Numbered from the stretch's first letter, positions 1-5,343 are shown. The stretch: 5,343 bases of DNA from Gammaproteobacteria bacterium (GCA_016764035.1 JAESSQ010000254.1:1-5343); one strand, 5' to 3'. Numbers and translations are program-made. Notes: generated from the letters alone by a model not told the origin.

Positions 1-137
1 AGTGAAATATCCGCTAACTCAATTTTAATATCCGCGGTTGCAGTAAAGGCTCTTATAACTGGAAGTAACGAGCAGGTCGCCAGTACCGGCGCTTCATCGG
101 TAAGCGTGTAGTAAATTTTTGACTGTTTTGAAGCCAA
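1..137 (-). CDS. idh: Isocitrate dehydrogenase (NADP), monomeric type; N-terminal 45 residues, cut by left edge
   Basis: The enzyme oxidatively decarboxylates isocitrate to 2-oxoglutarate with NADP in the cytoplasmic TCA cycle. Only the N-terminus is present. It reads MASKQSKIYYTLTDEAP, then VLATCSLLPVIRAF, then IKIELADIS at the window edge. This matches the known start of the roughly 740-residue monomeric (IDH-II type) enzymes, which carry an IIYTLTDEAPALATYSLLPI-like motif followed by an E-x-RDIS motif. The frame has no ATG. The chosen start is TTG at 137-135, because GGAGG (minus strand, 146-142) lies 4 nt upstream and the resulting N-terminus has the family length; an in-frame stop is found at 158-156. 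Residue 22 is Cys where the remembered consensus has Tyr. The gene is divergent from the glyoxylate-bypass operon. The monomeric family is unrelated in sequence to the dimeric Icd regulated by AceK. Family assignment is strong although the piece is short; the exact start is less sure. Confidence 0.88.
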   Translation of the reverse strand, partial: MASKQSKIYYTLTDEAPVLATCSLLPVIRAFTATADIKIELADIS

Positions 138-141
138 GATG

Positions 142-146
142 CCTCC
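142..146 (-). promoter_or_regulatory. Ribosome binding site GGAGG deciding the TTG start of isocitrate dehydrogenase
   Basis: GGAGG on the minus strand lies 4 nt before TTG at 137-135. The spacing is short but the match to the anti-Shine-Dalgarno sequence is good, and no in-frame ATG exists near the family N-terminus. The site sits in a small hairpin, TGCC-CGGA-GGCA (minus strand, 151-140), which places GGA in the loop and could dampen initiation. Confidence 0.6.
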
Positions 147-192
147 GGGCAAATTTTATTTAAGAGTGCGTATTAAAACGTAAACAAACGAT

Positions 193-221
193 ATTATAGA
201 AACAATACGATCACATATAAC
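193..221 (-). promoter_or_regulatory. Candidate promoter for isocitrate dehydrogenase
   Basis: A perfect TATAAT -10 hexamer lies on the minus strand at 198-193. The best -35 at 17-bp spacing is GTTATA (221-216), only 3 of 6 matches to TTGACA, so the promoter would need an activator or is weak. Transcription would start near 186, giving a leader of about 50 nt. This is pattern matching in AT-rich DNA, where chance hits are common. Confidence 0.35.
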
Positions 222-282
222 GGAGGTAAATTATACATTAAATGTGCATACTTTAAGGCTATATAAAGTGACGAACGCAATA

Positions 283-297
283 GCATGGTTTACATGC
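283..297. repeat. Operator-like palindrome GCATG-GTTTA-CATGC
   Basis: Perfect 5-bp arms flank a 5-bp spacer, near the middle of the divergent region and about 15 bp upstream of the candidate malate synthase -35. A further pair of arms, CAATA (278-282) and TATTG (303-307), extends the symmetry with a 5-nt offset on the right. The size fits a site for a dimeric helix-turn-helix regulator, but no known consensus is recognised. Confidence 0.4.
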
Positions 298-311
298 GCG
301 AGTATTGTTAA

Positions 312-341
312 TTACCACATAAAACCTTAAATTGGTGTAAT
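312..341 (+). promoter_or_regulatory. Candidate extended -10 promoter for the malate synthase G - isocitrate lyase operon
   Basis: A -10 hexamer TGTAAT (336-341, 5 of 6) is preceded by the extended -10 dinucleotide TG (333-334). TTACCA (312-317, 4 of 6) stands at 18-bp spacing as a possible -35. The start would be near 348, leaving a leader of almost 90 nt before the ATG. The prediction rests on motif resemblance only. Confidence 0.35.
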
Positions 342-435
342 ACTTATGTAGCTACAGCAAAACACTAAATTATGAGCGATAAAAATATTCGACAAAATAT
401 GCGTTAATTCAACCACACATAATGACATAGATAAT

Positions 436-2601
436 ATGAGCGATTATATTCAATCAAACGGACTACGTATTGCAAAACCACTGTACGATCTTGTCAGTCA
501 AAACATATGCCCTGGACTCGATTTAGAAGCTGATGATGTCTGGCAACAATTAGCCGTAATCGCCGAAGAGTTAAGCCCCGAAAACCACGCGCTACTGTCA
601 CGTCGCGACGAGCTACAACGCCAGATCGATGATTATCACCGAGAACATTCAGCTGAAACCTTTAGCCTGAATCACTACAAAAGTTTTCTTCTTAACATTG
701 GTTATATAGAGCCCGATGTCGACGATTTTAAAATACACGTTGATAATGTCGACGCCGAAATAGCACACATCGCCGGACCTCAACTGGTCGTACCCATGAA
801 CAATGCTCGCTTTGTGTTGAATGCTGCTAACGCACGTTGGGGAAGCCTGTATGACGCTCTCTACGGAACCGATGCGATAGAAAATAGTGGTGAGTTCGCG
901 CGTAGTAATAAACTAAATCCCAAACGTTCACAACGCGCTATCACGTGGGCAAATGCTTTTCTCGATATCGCCATACCACTCACTGACGGCAAACATTGTG
1001 ATGTGCAGAATTACCTAATCGAAAACAACCAACTCGTGATCACTCTGCATAGTGGCAAACAGGTATCACTTATCGACAGTAAAAAATACATCGGTTATCG
1101 TAACGCTGATGTCATACTATTTAAAAATCACGGGCTTCATATCGAGTTACACAAAGACCCTGACAACCCGATCGCTAAAATTGGTAACGCCGGTTTAAAA
1201 GATATCATCATCGAATCGGCTATCACTACCATTTGTGATTTCGAAGATTCAGTCTCTGCCGTAGACGGTGATGACAAAACACTAATATATAAAAACTGGT
1301 TGCAGCTAATGCGAGGCGAGCTTAACGCACACTTCGATAAAGCGGGTAAAACCATCACTCGTGAACTGGCGCCTGACAGACATTACATAACAAAAAACGG
1401 TGAGCCATACCGCCTTTCCGGTCGCAGCTTATTATTGGTACGAAACGTCGGCCACTTGATGACAACGCCAACCGTCATAATGCCCAATGGCGATGAAATA
1501 CCTGAAGGTATTCTCGATGCAATGATGACAGGATTAATCGCATTATATGACCTTAGAAATTTGGCTAAATATAAAAACAGCCCTAACGGCAGTGTTTATA
1601 TTGTCAAACCTAAAATGCACGGTTCTGCTGAAGTGGCCTTTACTGTCAAATTATTTTCGCGTGTTGAGTCAGCTTTCGACATGCCAGAAAACACTTTAAA
1701 AATAGGCATAATGGATGAAGAACGCCGCACCACCATCAATTTAAAAGCCTGCATCAAAGCGTCACAACAAAGGGTAATCTTCATCAACACCGGTTTTTTA
1801 GATCGCACCGGCGATGAGATTCATACCAGTATGGAGGCCGGCCCTTTCCTGAAAAAAGCAAAAATAAAAACACAAAACTGGATCAAAGCCTACGAAGACT
1901 GGAATGTAGACATAGGACTTGCCTGCGGCTTTCAGGGACAGGCGCAGATTGGTAAAGGCATGTGGGCCATGCCAGATGAGATGGCGCAGATGCTCAAACA
2001 AAAAATAGCCCACCCAGCCGCGGGTGCGAACTGCGCCTGGGTACCTTCGCCGACGGCTGCTATATTACACGCGACACACTATCACCAGGTTGATGTTACT
2101 GCTGTGCAATCACACATTCGTTCACGTATGCGAGCAAATCTCGATGACATATTAACCATGCCATTGTTAATAAATTATAAAGACCTAACGCAAGCGCAAA
2201 TAGAAAAAGAACTCAATAACCATGCACAAAGTATTTTAGGTTACGTTGTACGTTGGATTAATCAGGGTATTGGATGTTCTAAAGTACCCGATATAAATAA
2301 CATTGGCATGATGGAAGATAGAGCTACCTTGCGGATAGCTAGTCAGTTACTAACTAACTGGCTACATCATGGTCTCTGCACACAACAAGATATAACCACC
2401 GCGTTTGAACGCATGGCGATTATTGTCGATAAACAAAACAGCCATGATCCCGACTATATAGCCTTAACGCCCAGGCTCGGTAACCTGGCTTTTAAAACAG
2501 CATTAGAACTTGTATTTAAAGGTCGTTCGCAACCCAACGGCTATACTGACCTTATACTACACCGCGCCCGACGCCAGCATAAGAAATTAGTGACAAAATA
2601 A
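436..2601 (+). CDS. glcB: Malate synthase G
   Basis: Cytoplasmic enzyme condensing glyoxylate with acetyl-CoA to give malate, the second step of the glyoxylate bypass. Its 721 residues nearly equal the 723 of E. coli GlcB, and resemblance runs the full length. Visible blocks are GPQLVVPMNNARFVLNAANA (114-133) plus RWGSLYDALYG, CDFEDSVSAVD (267-277), SLLLVRNVGHLM (331-342), IVKPKMHG (389-396), IGIMDEERRT (423-432), NTGFLDRTGDE (451-461), IGKGMWAMPD (505-514), GIGCSKVPDI (611-620) and MEDRATLR (626-633). By comparison with the E. coli enzyme, Arg336 and Asp628 would be catalytic, Glu428 and Asp456 would bind Mg2+, and Cys614 matches the oxidation-prone cysteine. The N-terminal extension and inserted domain of the G form separate it from the shorter A form (about 530 aa). 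The ATG at 436 is the only plausible start, since the frame upstream is open only to a stop at 373-375 and has no ATG, GTG or TTG, but no Shine-Dalgarno sequence precedes it. Isocitrate lyase follows after 36 bp. No glycolate oxidase genes adjoin, so it probably serves acetate-type growth. Confidence 0.98.
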   Translation: MSDYIQSNGLRIAKPLYDLVSQNICPGLDLEADDVWQQLAVIAEELSPENHALLSRRDELQRQIDDYHREHSAETFSLNHYKSFLLNIGYIEPDVDDFKIHVDNVDAEIAHIAGPQLVVPMNNARFVLNAANARWGSLYDALYGTDAIENSGEFARSNKLNPKRSQRAITWANAFLDIAIPLTDGKHCDVQNYLIENNQLVITLHSGKQVSLIDSKKYIGYRNADVILFKNHGLHIELHKDPDNPIAKIGNAGLKDIIIESAITTICDFEDSVSAVDGDDKTLIYKNWLQLMRGELNAHFDKAGKTITRELAPDRHYITKNGEPYRLSGRSLLLVRNVGHLMTTPTVIMPNGDEIPEGILDAMMTGLIALYDLRNLAKYKNSPNGSVYIVKPKMHGSAEVAFTVKLFSRVESAFDMPENTLKIGIMDEERRTTINLKACIKASQQRVIFINTGFLDRTGDEIHTSMEAGPFLKKAKIKTQNWIKAYEDWNVDIGLACGFQGQAQIGKGMWAMPDEMAQMLKQKIAHPAAGANCAWVPSPTAAILHATHYHQVDVTAVQSHIRSRMRANLDDILTMPLLINYKDLTQAQIEKELNNHAQSILGYVVRWINQGIGCSKVPDINNIGMMEDRATLRIASQLLTNWLHHGLCTQQDITTAFERMAIIVDKQNSHDPDYIALTPRLGNLAFKTALELVFKGRSQPNGYTDLILHRARRQHKKLVTK

Positions 2602-2624
2602 TGAATGCACTACATAGCGATAAC

Positions 2625-2630
2625 AGGAGA
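2625..2630 (+). promoter_or_regulatory. Ribosome binding site AGGAGA deciding the isocitrate lyase start
   Basis: AGGAGA lies 7 nt before the ATG at 2638, which is ideal spacing. The earlier in-frame ATG at 2605, just past the malate synthase stop, has no such site. Starting at 2638 also gives 434 residues, exactly the length of E. coli AceA. Confidence 0.85.
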
Positions 2631-2637
2631 TAGAGCA

Positions 2638-3942
2638 ATGACCAGAGACCAACAAGCAAAAGAGCTGAAAAAAGACTGGGCTGAAAACCCACGTTGGAAA
2701 AATGTAAAACGTGACTACAGCGCAGAAGATGTCGTGCGATTACGCGGCTCGGTTCAGCCTGAACATACGCTTGCAAAACGTGGTGCAGAAAGACTCTGGC
2801 AACTGGTTAACGGCGACGCAAAGAAAGGCTATGTAAATTGCATCGGCGCGATAACCGCAGGTCAGGCAATGCAACAGGCGAAAGCCGGCATCGAAGCCGT
2901 TTACCTTTCTGGTTGGCAAGTTGCTGCCGACGGTAACACATCAGAAACCATGTACCCCGACCAATCGCTATACGCCTACGACTCTGTACCGACCATGGTT
3001 CGTCGTATCAACAATACTTTCAAACGTGCAGACGAAATACAGTGGTCACGCGGCATCAGCCCTGAGGATGAAAACGGTATCGATTATTTTTTGCCTATCG
3101 TCGCTGATGCCGAAGCCGGTTTCGGTGGTGTATTAAACGCCTACGAACTGATGAAAAACATGATTACCGCCGGCGCTGCAGGCGTACATTACGAAGACCA
3201 ACTGGCCGCTGTTAAAAAGTGCGGACACATGGGTGGTAAAGTTTTAGTACCAACGCAGGAAGCCATACAAAAACTAACTTCGGCACGTTTAGCCGCAGAC
3301 GTTATGGGCGTACCCACTTTTGTATTAGCACGTACCGATGCCGAAGCAGCGACACTATTAACCTCCGACGTCGATGACAATGACAAACCTTTCTGCACCG
3401 GTGGGCGCTCTACCGAAGGTTTCTATCATGTCAAAAATGGCCTTGAGCAAGCCATCTCACGCGGCGTGGCCTATGCGCCCTACGCAGACCTGGTCTGGTG
3501 CGAAACCGGCGTTCCCGATATCGGCTTTGCCAGAGAATTTGCACAAGCAGTACAGGCAAGCAGTCCAGGGCAATTATTAGCCTACAACTGTTCACCATCT
3601 TTCAACTGGAGAAAAAACCTGAACGATAAACAGATAGCTTCCTTCCAGCAAGACCTTTCTGATTTAGGTTATAAATACCAGTTCATCACCCTCGCCGGTA
3701 TACACAACATGTGGTACAACATGTTCGACTTATCGCATAAATATGCACAGGGCGAAGGCATGAAACATTACGTTGAAATGGTACAACAACCCGAATTTGA
3801 AGCTGCAGAAAGAGGGTATTCATTTGTCGCGCACCAACAGGAAGTCGGTGCCGGTTACTTCGATGACGTAACCACCGTTATACAGGGTGGCCAGTCTTCA
3901 GTAACAGCGTTAACGGGTTCTACTGAAGAAGAGCAGTTTTAA
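2638..3942 (+). CDS. aceA: Isocitrate lyase
   Basis: Cleaves isocitrate to succinate and glyoxylate, the committed step of the glyoxylate bypass, in the cytoplasm as a Mg2+-dependent tetramer of the PEP mutase/isocitrate lyase superfamily. From ATG 2638 the protein is 434 aa, like E. coli AceA, and resembles it nearly end to end. Numbered from that Met, SGW is at 91-93, ADAEAGFGG at 156-164 with Asp157 and Glu159 near the metal, the catalytic loop KKCGH at 193-197 with Cys195, NCSPSFNW at 317-324, and the tail STEEEQF at 428-434. All expected active-site residues are present. An 11-codon extension back to ATG 2605 is possible but lacks a ribosome binding site and has no counterpart in AceA. 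Very likely co-transcribed with malate synthase G. No aceK follows, unlike the E. coli aceBAK operon. Confidence 0.99.
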   Translation: MTRDQQAKELKKDWAENPRWKNVKRDYSAEDVVRLRGSVQPEHTLAKRGAERLWQLVNGDAKKGYVNCIGAITAGQAMQQAKAGIEAVYLSGWQVAADGNTSETMYPDQSLYAYDSVPTMVRRINNTFKRADEIQWSRGISPEDENGIDYFLPIVADAEAGFGGVLNAYELMKNMITAGAAGVHYEDQLAAVKKCGHMGGKVLVPTQEAIQKLTSARLAADVMGVPTFVLARTDAEAATLLTSDVDDNDKPFCTGGRSTEGFYHVKNGLEQAISRGVAYAPYADLVWCETGVPDIGFAREFAQAVQASSPGQLLAYNCSPSFNWRKNLNDKQIASFQQDLSDLGYKYQFITLAGIHNMWYNMFDLSHKYAQGEGMKHYVEMVQQPEFEAAERGYSFVAHQQEVGAGYFDDVTTVIQGGQSSVTALTGSTEEEQF

Positions 3943-4132
3943 TTATCATGTAGATTTGAGCTAACCGCACAAAAAATTATTGAGTGAACCAAATGATGGA
4001 CTAATCATCAGACGCCATAGATATCTTGCGGTACTGGACTGTACTTGTTTAAAATAATATTTAGCCATAGTGAGTATACTTAAGCCCTATTATTCGCTAC
4101 ACGTAATAGCTAAATTCACCCAACACTACAAA
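3943..4132. other. Gap between convergent genes, no clear terminator
   Basis: Some 190 AT-rich bases separate isocitrate lyase from the GlyGly-CTERM reading frame on the opposite strand. Only weak stems are seen: TGATG/CATCA (3994-4010), GTAC/GTAC inside GGTACTGGACTGTACT around 4030-4045, and CTATTA/TAATAG (4087-4109). None combines a GC-rich stem with a following T run, so no intrinsic terminator is called. No coding sequence is recognised. Confidence 0.6.
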
Positions 4133-4369
4133 TTAAGCATATATTTTACGTCTAACAAATCCAATTAAACTAATCAATATCAAACCTAGCAAGTTAACAG
4201 ACCCGCCGCCAGAGTTAGTATTGTTTGTTCCCACAGGTGCAGCACCACCTCTAGTCGAATCTAATGAAAACTCATCATCTTGACCACTACAGACTGACCT
4301 TTTCCTCCTCTTAAGTAATAAGAGGTCGGTGACAAACAAGAATTGTTTATTTTTGTAATTGATCATCAT
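4133..4369 (-). pseudogene. Orphan GlyGly-CTERM sorting tail, probable remnant of a secreted-protein gene
   Basis: A 78-residue frame whose C-terminus is a recognisable GlyGly-CTERM signal: a Gly-rich motif SGGGS (53-57), a hydrophobic span of about 15 residues (VNLLGLILISLIGFV, 58-72) and a basic end RRK (73-75). In gammaproteobacteria such tails sit on large exported enzymes, usually type II secretion substrates, and are cleaved by rhombosortase. Here the preceding 52 residues show no enzyme domain and no proper signal peptide; the N-terminus has a short hydrophobic run interrupted by Asp and then RRKR (21-24). They include a low-complexity linker (GGAAPVGTNNTN). The ATG is preceded by only a weak GGTGA and an in-frame TGA at 4375-4373. 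The simplest reading is that deletion removed the body of the gene and left the tail. A genuine small protein cannot be excluded. The sorting-tail call is good; the pseudogene call is inference. Confidence 0.6.
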
Positions 4370-4384
4370 TAATCACCGACTCTT
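4307..4384. repeat. Two overlapping, mutually exclusive inverted repeats
   Basis: The outer repeat pairs AAGAGGTCGGTGA (4320-4332) with TCACCGACTCTT (4373-4384): 12 base pairs with a single bulged G at 4324 around a 40-nt loop. The inner repeat pairs CCTCTTA (4307-4313) with TAAGAGG (4319-4325), a perfect 7-bp stem with a 5-nt loop. They share 4320-4325, so a transcript could fold only one at a time. A third small stem AAACAA-GAA-TTGTTT (4334-4348) lies inside the large loop. Read on the minus strand the inner stem masks an AGGAGG, but no start codon follows at a usable distance. Whether this is a regulatory fold or debris of a rearrangement is unknown. Confidence 0.5.
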
Positions 4385-4395
4385 TGGATTCTTAT

Positions 4396-4845
4396 CTATT
4401 TTTTATTTAGGGCTAAAAAAACACCTATAACCATAAAAACCAAACCAACAATTCGCTGTGTACTCAGAGTATATCTTGGCGCACCAATAAGTCCAAAATG
4501 CTCGATTAGACTCATTGCAATAAGCTGGCCTAACAAGACAAAGGCGACCGCATTAGCAATACCAAAACGTGGGGCTACCCAGGAAATACTAAGAATATAA
4601 AACATAACAAAAAAACCGCCACCGTAAAAATACCAAGGCGTATTTTCCACGTAGAGCATTGAGGGTATACCCTCGGTAAATATTAAATAGATGACGGCAA
4701 CAACCAGACCAACTGAAAACAATATTGTTGCTGCAAGCGCTGGGCTGTTTAATTTTATAGCAAGACCGCCGTTAAGCGCGGCCATGACTGGTATACCTAA
4801 ACCTGCCAAAAGCATGATTAACGAATACGATATAGTGTTGTTCAT
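4396..4845 (-). CDS. DMT-superfamily membrane protein, YdcZ/DUF606 type
   Basis: A complete 149-residue integral inner-membrane protein of the short YdcZ (DUF606) type, half the length of ordinary ten-helix DMT transporters and probably active as a dimer. Five hydrophobic segments are visible, at about 6-27, 34-56, 70-90, 95-112 and 130-146. Family-like landmarks are the AALNGGLA motif after helix 1 (22-29), SPALAA before helix 2, APRFGIANA between helices 3 and 4 (90-98), GQLIAMSLIEHFGLIG bridging helix 4 and the next loop, and a short Lys-Lys end. The substrate is not known for most of the family and cannot be inferred here. The start at 4845 has only a weak GGAT upstream; a later Met at codon 11 would cut into helix 1. 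It stands 139 bp after the thioredoxin-fold gene and 26 bp before the GlyGly-CTERM remnant on the same strand. Confidence 0.9.
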   Translation of the reverse strand: MNNTISYSLIMLLAGLGIPVMAALNGGLAIKLNSPALAATILFSVGLVVAVIYLIFTEGIPSMLYVENTPWYFYGGGFFVMFYILSISWVAPRFGIANAVAFVLLGQLIAMSLIEHFGLIGAPRYTLSTQRIVGLVFMVIGVFLALNKK

Positions 4846-4849
4846 ATTG

Positions 4850-4877
4850 ATTATCCATTCGTGAAATATAATGCCAA
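4850..4877 (-). promoter_or_regulatory. Candidate promoter abutting the YdcZ-type gene
   Basis: On the minus strand TTGGCA (4877-4872, 5 of 6 to the -35 consensus) and GATAAT (4855-4850, 5 of 6 to the -10 consensus) are separated by 16 bp. The -10 ends only 4 bp before the ATG, so transcription would begin at or within the start codon and give a leaderless message, or else the true start lies downstream. It may equally be a chance match. Confidence 0.3.
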
Positions 4878-4903
4878 AATAAAGGACTAGTAATCCAGTA
4901 ACC

Positions 4904-4922
4904 AGACTAAAAACTGTAGTCT
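4904..4922. repeat. Short inverted repeat AGACTA/TAGTCT downstream of the thioredoxin-fold gene
   Basis: Perfect 6-bp arms with a 7-nt loop lie about 63 bp past the stop of the minus-strand DsbA-like gene and before the YdcZ-type gene. On the minus strand no T run follows the stem, so it is not a standard intrinsic terminator. It could still stabilise the 3' end of the message. Confidence 0.3.
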
Positions 4923-4984
4923 TTAATAATGTAAATTAATGGAGAAAATAGATCTGCCCCTTTAATTCATATACCTATTCATCA

Positions 4985-5343
4985 TTATGAAGCTTTTGCA
5001 AGTTGCGTAAAATATTGAACAAAAAACTCCACCGAGTTAGCTCCTCGCACAAACTCTGTACCATTGATAATAAAAGCTGGAACGCTACCCACAGCGAACT
5101 CCCCAACACGATCATATTCATGTTGGATATTTTCGGAAACGTCTACAGCCTTATTTGACGATAACGCCCTTTCTACTTGCTCGCGATCAAGACCAACAGA
5201 TGTCGCTATATCAAGTAAATTTTTATCTTCACTCAGATTCACGCCCTGCGTAAAATATTGCTCAGTTAAAGCATCTACAACGGCCCCCTGTTTCTGAAAC
5301 ACCTGCGCAAAATGAACCAGTCGGTGTGCTTTGGCCGTATTAT
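4985..5343 (-). CDS. DsbA/FrnE-type thioredoxin-fold oxidoreductase, C-terminal 118 residues, cut by right edge
   Basis: The frame is open from the right edge to TAA at 4987-4985; the GTG at 5302 is an internal Val codon, not a start, because family-like sequence (NTAKAHRLVHFAQ) continues upstream of it. The piece fits the DSBA-like thioredoxin domain of the FrnE / 2-hydroxychromene-2-carboxylate isomerase-like group. It shows a helical insertion with YFTQGVNLSEDKNLLDIA, a following V-GLDREQVERAL helix, then the second half of the thioredoxin fold with the cis-proline segment GSVPAFIINGTEFVRGA, and a last helix ending in AKAS. Related proteins are soluble dithiol-disulfide oxidoreductases or isomerases of about 210-220 aa. 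The active-site motif (CxxC or Ser variant), which would tell oxidoreductase from isomerase, lies outside the window. Its partner and substrate are unknown. Confidence 0.87.
   Translation of the reverse strand, partial: NTAKAHRLVHFAQVFQKQGAVVDALTEQYFTQGVNLSEDKNLLDIATSVGLDREQVERALSSNKAVDVSENIQHEYDRVGEFAVGSVPAFIINGTEFVRGANSVEFFVQYFTQLAKAS

Larger units (their letters stand above)
138..435. promoter_or_regulatory. Divergent intergenic regulatory region between isocitrate dehydrogenase and malate synthase G
   Basis: This 298-bp AT-rich stretch holds no convincing gene and must carry the promoters of both flanking transcription units. Visible dyads are ACATT-A-AATGT (235-245), ACTTTA-8 nt-TAAAGT (250-269), GCATG-GTTTA-CATGC (283-297) and the 8-bp palindrome GTAGCTAC (348-355). 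An imperfect 10-bp direct repeat, AAAATATTCG and AAAATATGCG, lies at 382-391 and 394-403. I do not recognise a clear IclR, FadR or CRP site; a lone TGTGA half-site occurs on the minus strand near 210-214 without its partner. Which regulator binds here cannot be told from the sequence. Confidence 0.7.

Noticed and set aside
1..111. Open plus-strand frame to TAG at 109-111 (36 codons) that could be the end of a gene
   Set aside because: The minus strand over the same bases encodes a clear monomeric isocitrate dehydrogenase N-terminus; the plus-strand frame resembles nothing known.
140..160. Plus-strand hairpin TGCC-TCCG-GGCA followed by AATTTTATTT as an intrinsic terminator
   Set aside because: The stem has only 4 bp, no plus-strand gene ends upstream, and the same bases are explained as the minus-strand ribosome binding site region.
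222..256. GGAGG followed by ATG TGC ATA CTT TAA as a leader peptide
   Set aside because: The spacing from GGAGG to ATG is about 15 nt and the peptide has only four residues with no attenuator-like structure behind it.
1137..1358. Minus-strand open frame inside malate synthase G, and similar opposite-strand or offset frames of about 70 codons elsewhere
   Set aside because: They lie wholly inside strongly conserved genes, have no ribosome binding sites, and encode nothing recognisable.
3994..4010. Stem TGATG/CATCA as the terminator of isocitrate lyase
   Set aside because: It is a 5-bp AT-rich stem with a 7-nt loop and no T run on either side.
4307..4384. Integron attC site or other recombination site
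   Set aside because: No GTTRRRY/RYYYAAC core sites are present and no integrase or cassette lies nearby in the window.
4307..4384. Known riboswitch such as a cyclic-di-GMP (GEMM) aptamer
   Set aside because: The conserved aptamer motifs are absent; only the alternative-stem logic is similar.
5064..5297. Plus-strand 77-codon frame opposite the DsbA-like gene
   Set aside because: The opposite strand carries the family-like thioredoxin-fold sequence; this frame is its shadow.

Overview
The window looks like chromosomal DNA from a gammaproteobacterium, probably marine or free-living. The main reasons are an isocitrate lyase that resembles the E. coli AceA family almost end to end, a malate synthase G, the start of a monomeric-type NADP isocitrate dehydrogenase, and a GlyGly-CTERM (rhombosortase-type) protein tail. 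The genus cannot be fixed from this sequence. No rRNA, tRNA, CRISPR array, insertion sequence or phage gene is visible.

Layout, left to right: (1) 1-137, minus strand: the first 45 codons of a monomeric isocitrate dehydrogenase that runs off the left edge; it begins at TTG. (2) 138-435: a 298-bp divergent regulatory region with several short palindromes and candidate promoters in both directions. (3) 436-2601, plus: malate synthase G (721 aa). (4) 2638-3942, plus: isocitrate lyase (434 aa), 36 bp behind it and very likely in the same operon. (5) 3943-4132: a gap between convergent genes with no strong terminator. (6) 4133-4369, minus: a 78-aa reading frame ending in a GlyGly-CTERM sorting tail but lacking a visible secreted domain or signal peptide, so probably a gene remnant; two overlapping inverted repeats lie at its 5' end. 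(7) 4396-4845, minus: a complete YdcZ/DUF606-type DMT-superfamily membrane protein (149 aa). (8) 4985-5343, minus: the C-terminal 118 residues of a DsbA/FrnE-type thioredoxin-fold oxidoreductase that runs off the right edge.

The left 4 kb works as one metabolic unit. Isocitrate dehydrogenase takes isocitrate through the oxidative TCA cycle. Isocitrate lyase and malate synthase G divert it into the glyoxylate bypass, which conserves carbon during growth on acetate or fatty acids. The two competing branches are transcribed divergently from one shared intergenic region. No aceK is seen downstream, as expected if the dehydrogenase is the monomeric type and not the AceK-regulated dimer of E. coli; control at this locus is therefore likely transcriptional (inference). 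The right-hand genes show no functional link to that cluster. No novel system is evident; the most unusual items are the divergent isocitrate-node arrangement and the orphan GlyGly-CTERM tail with its overlapping inverted repeats.
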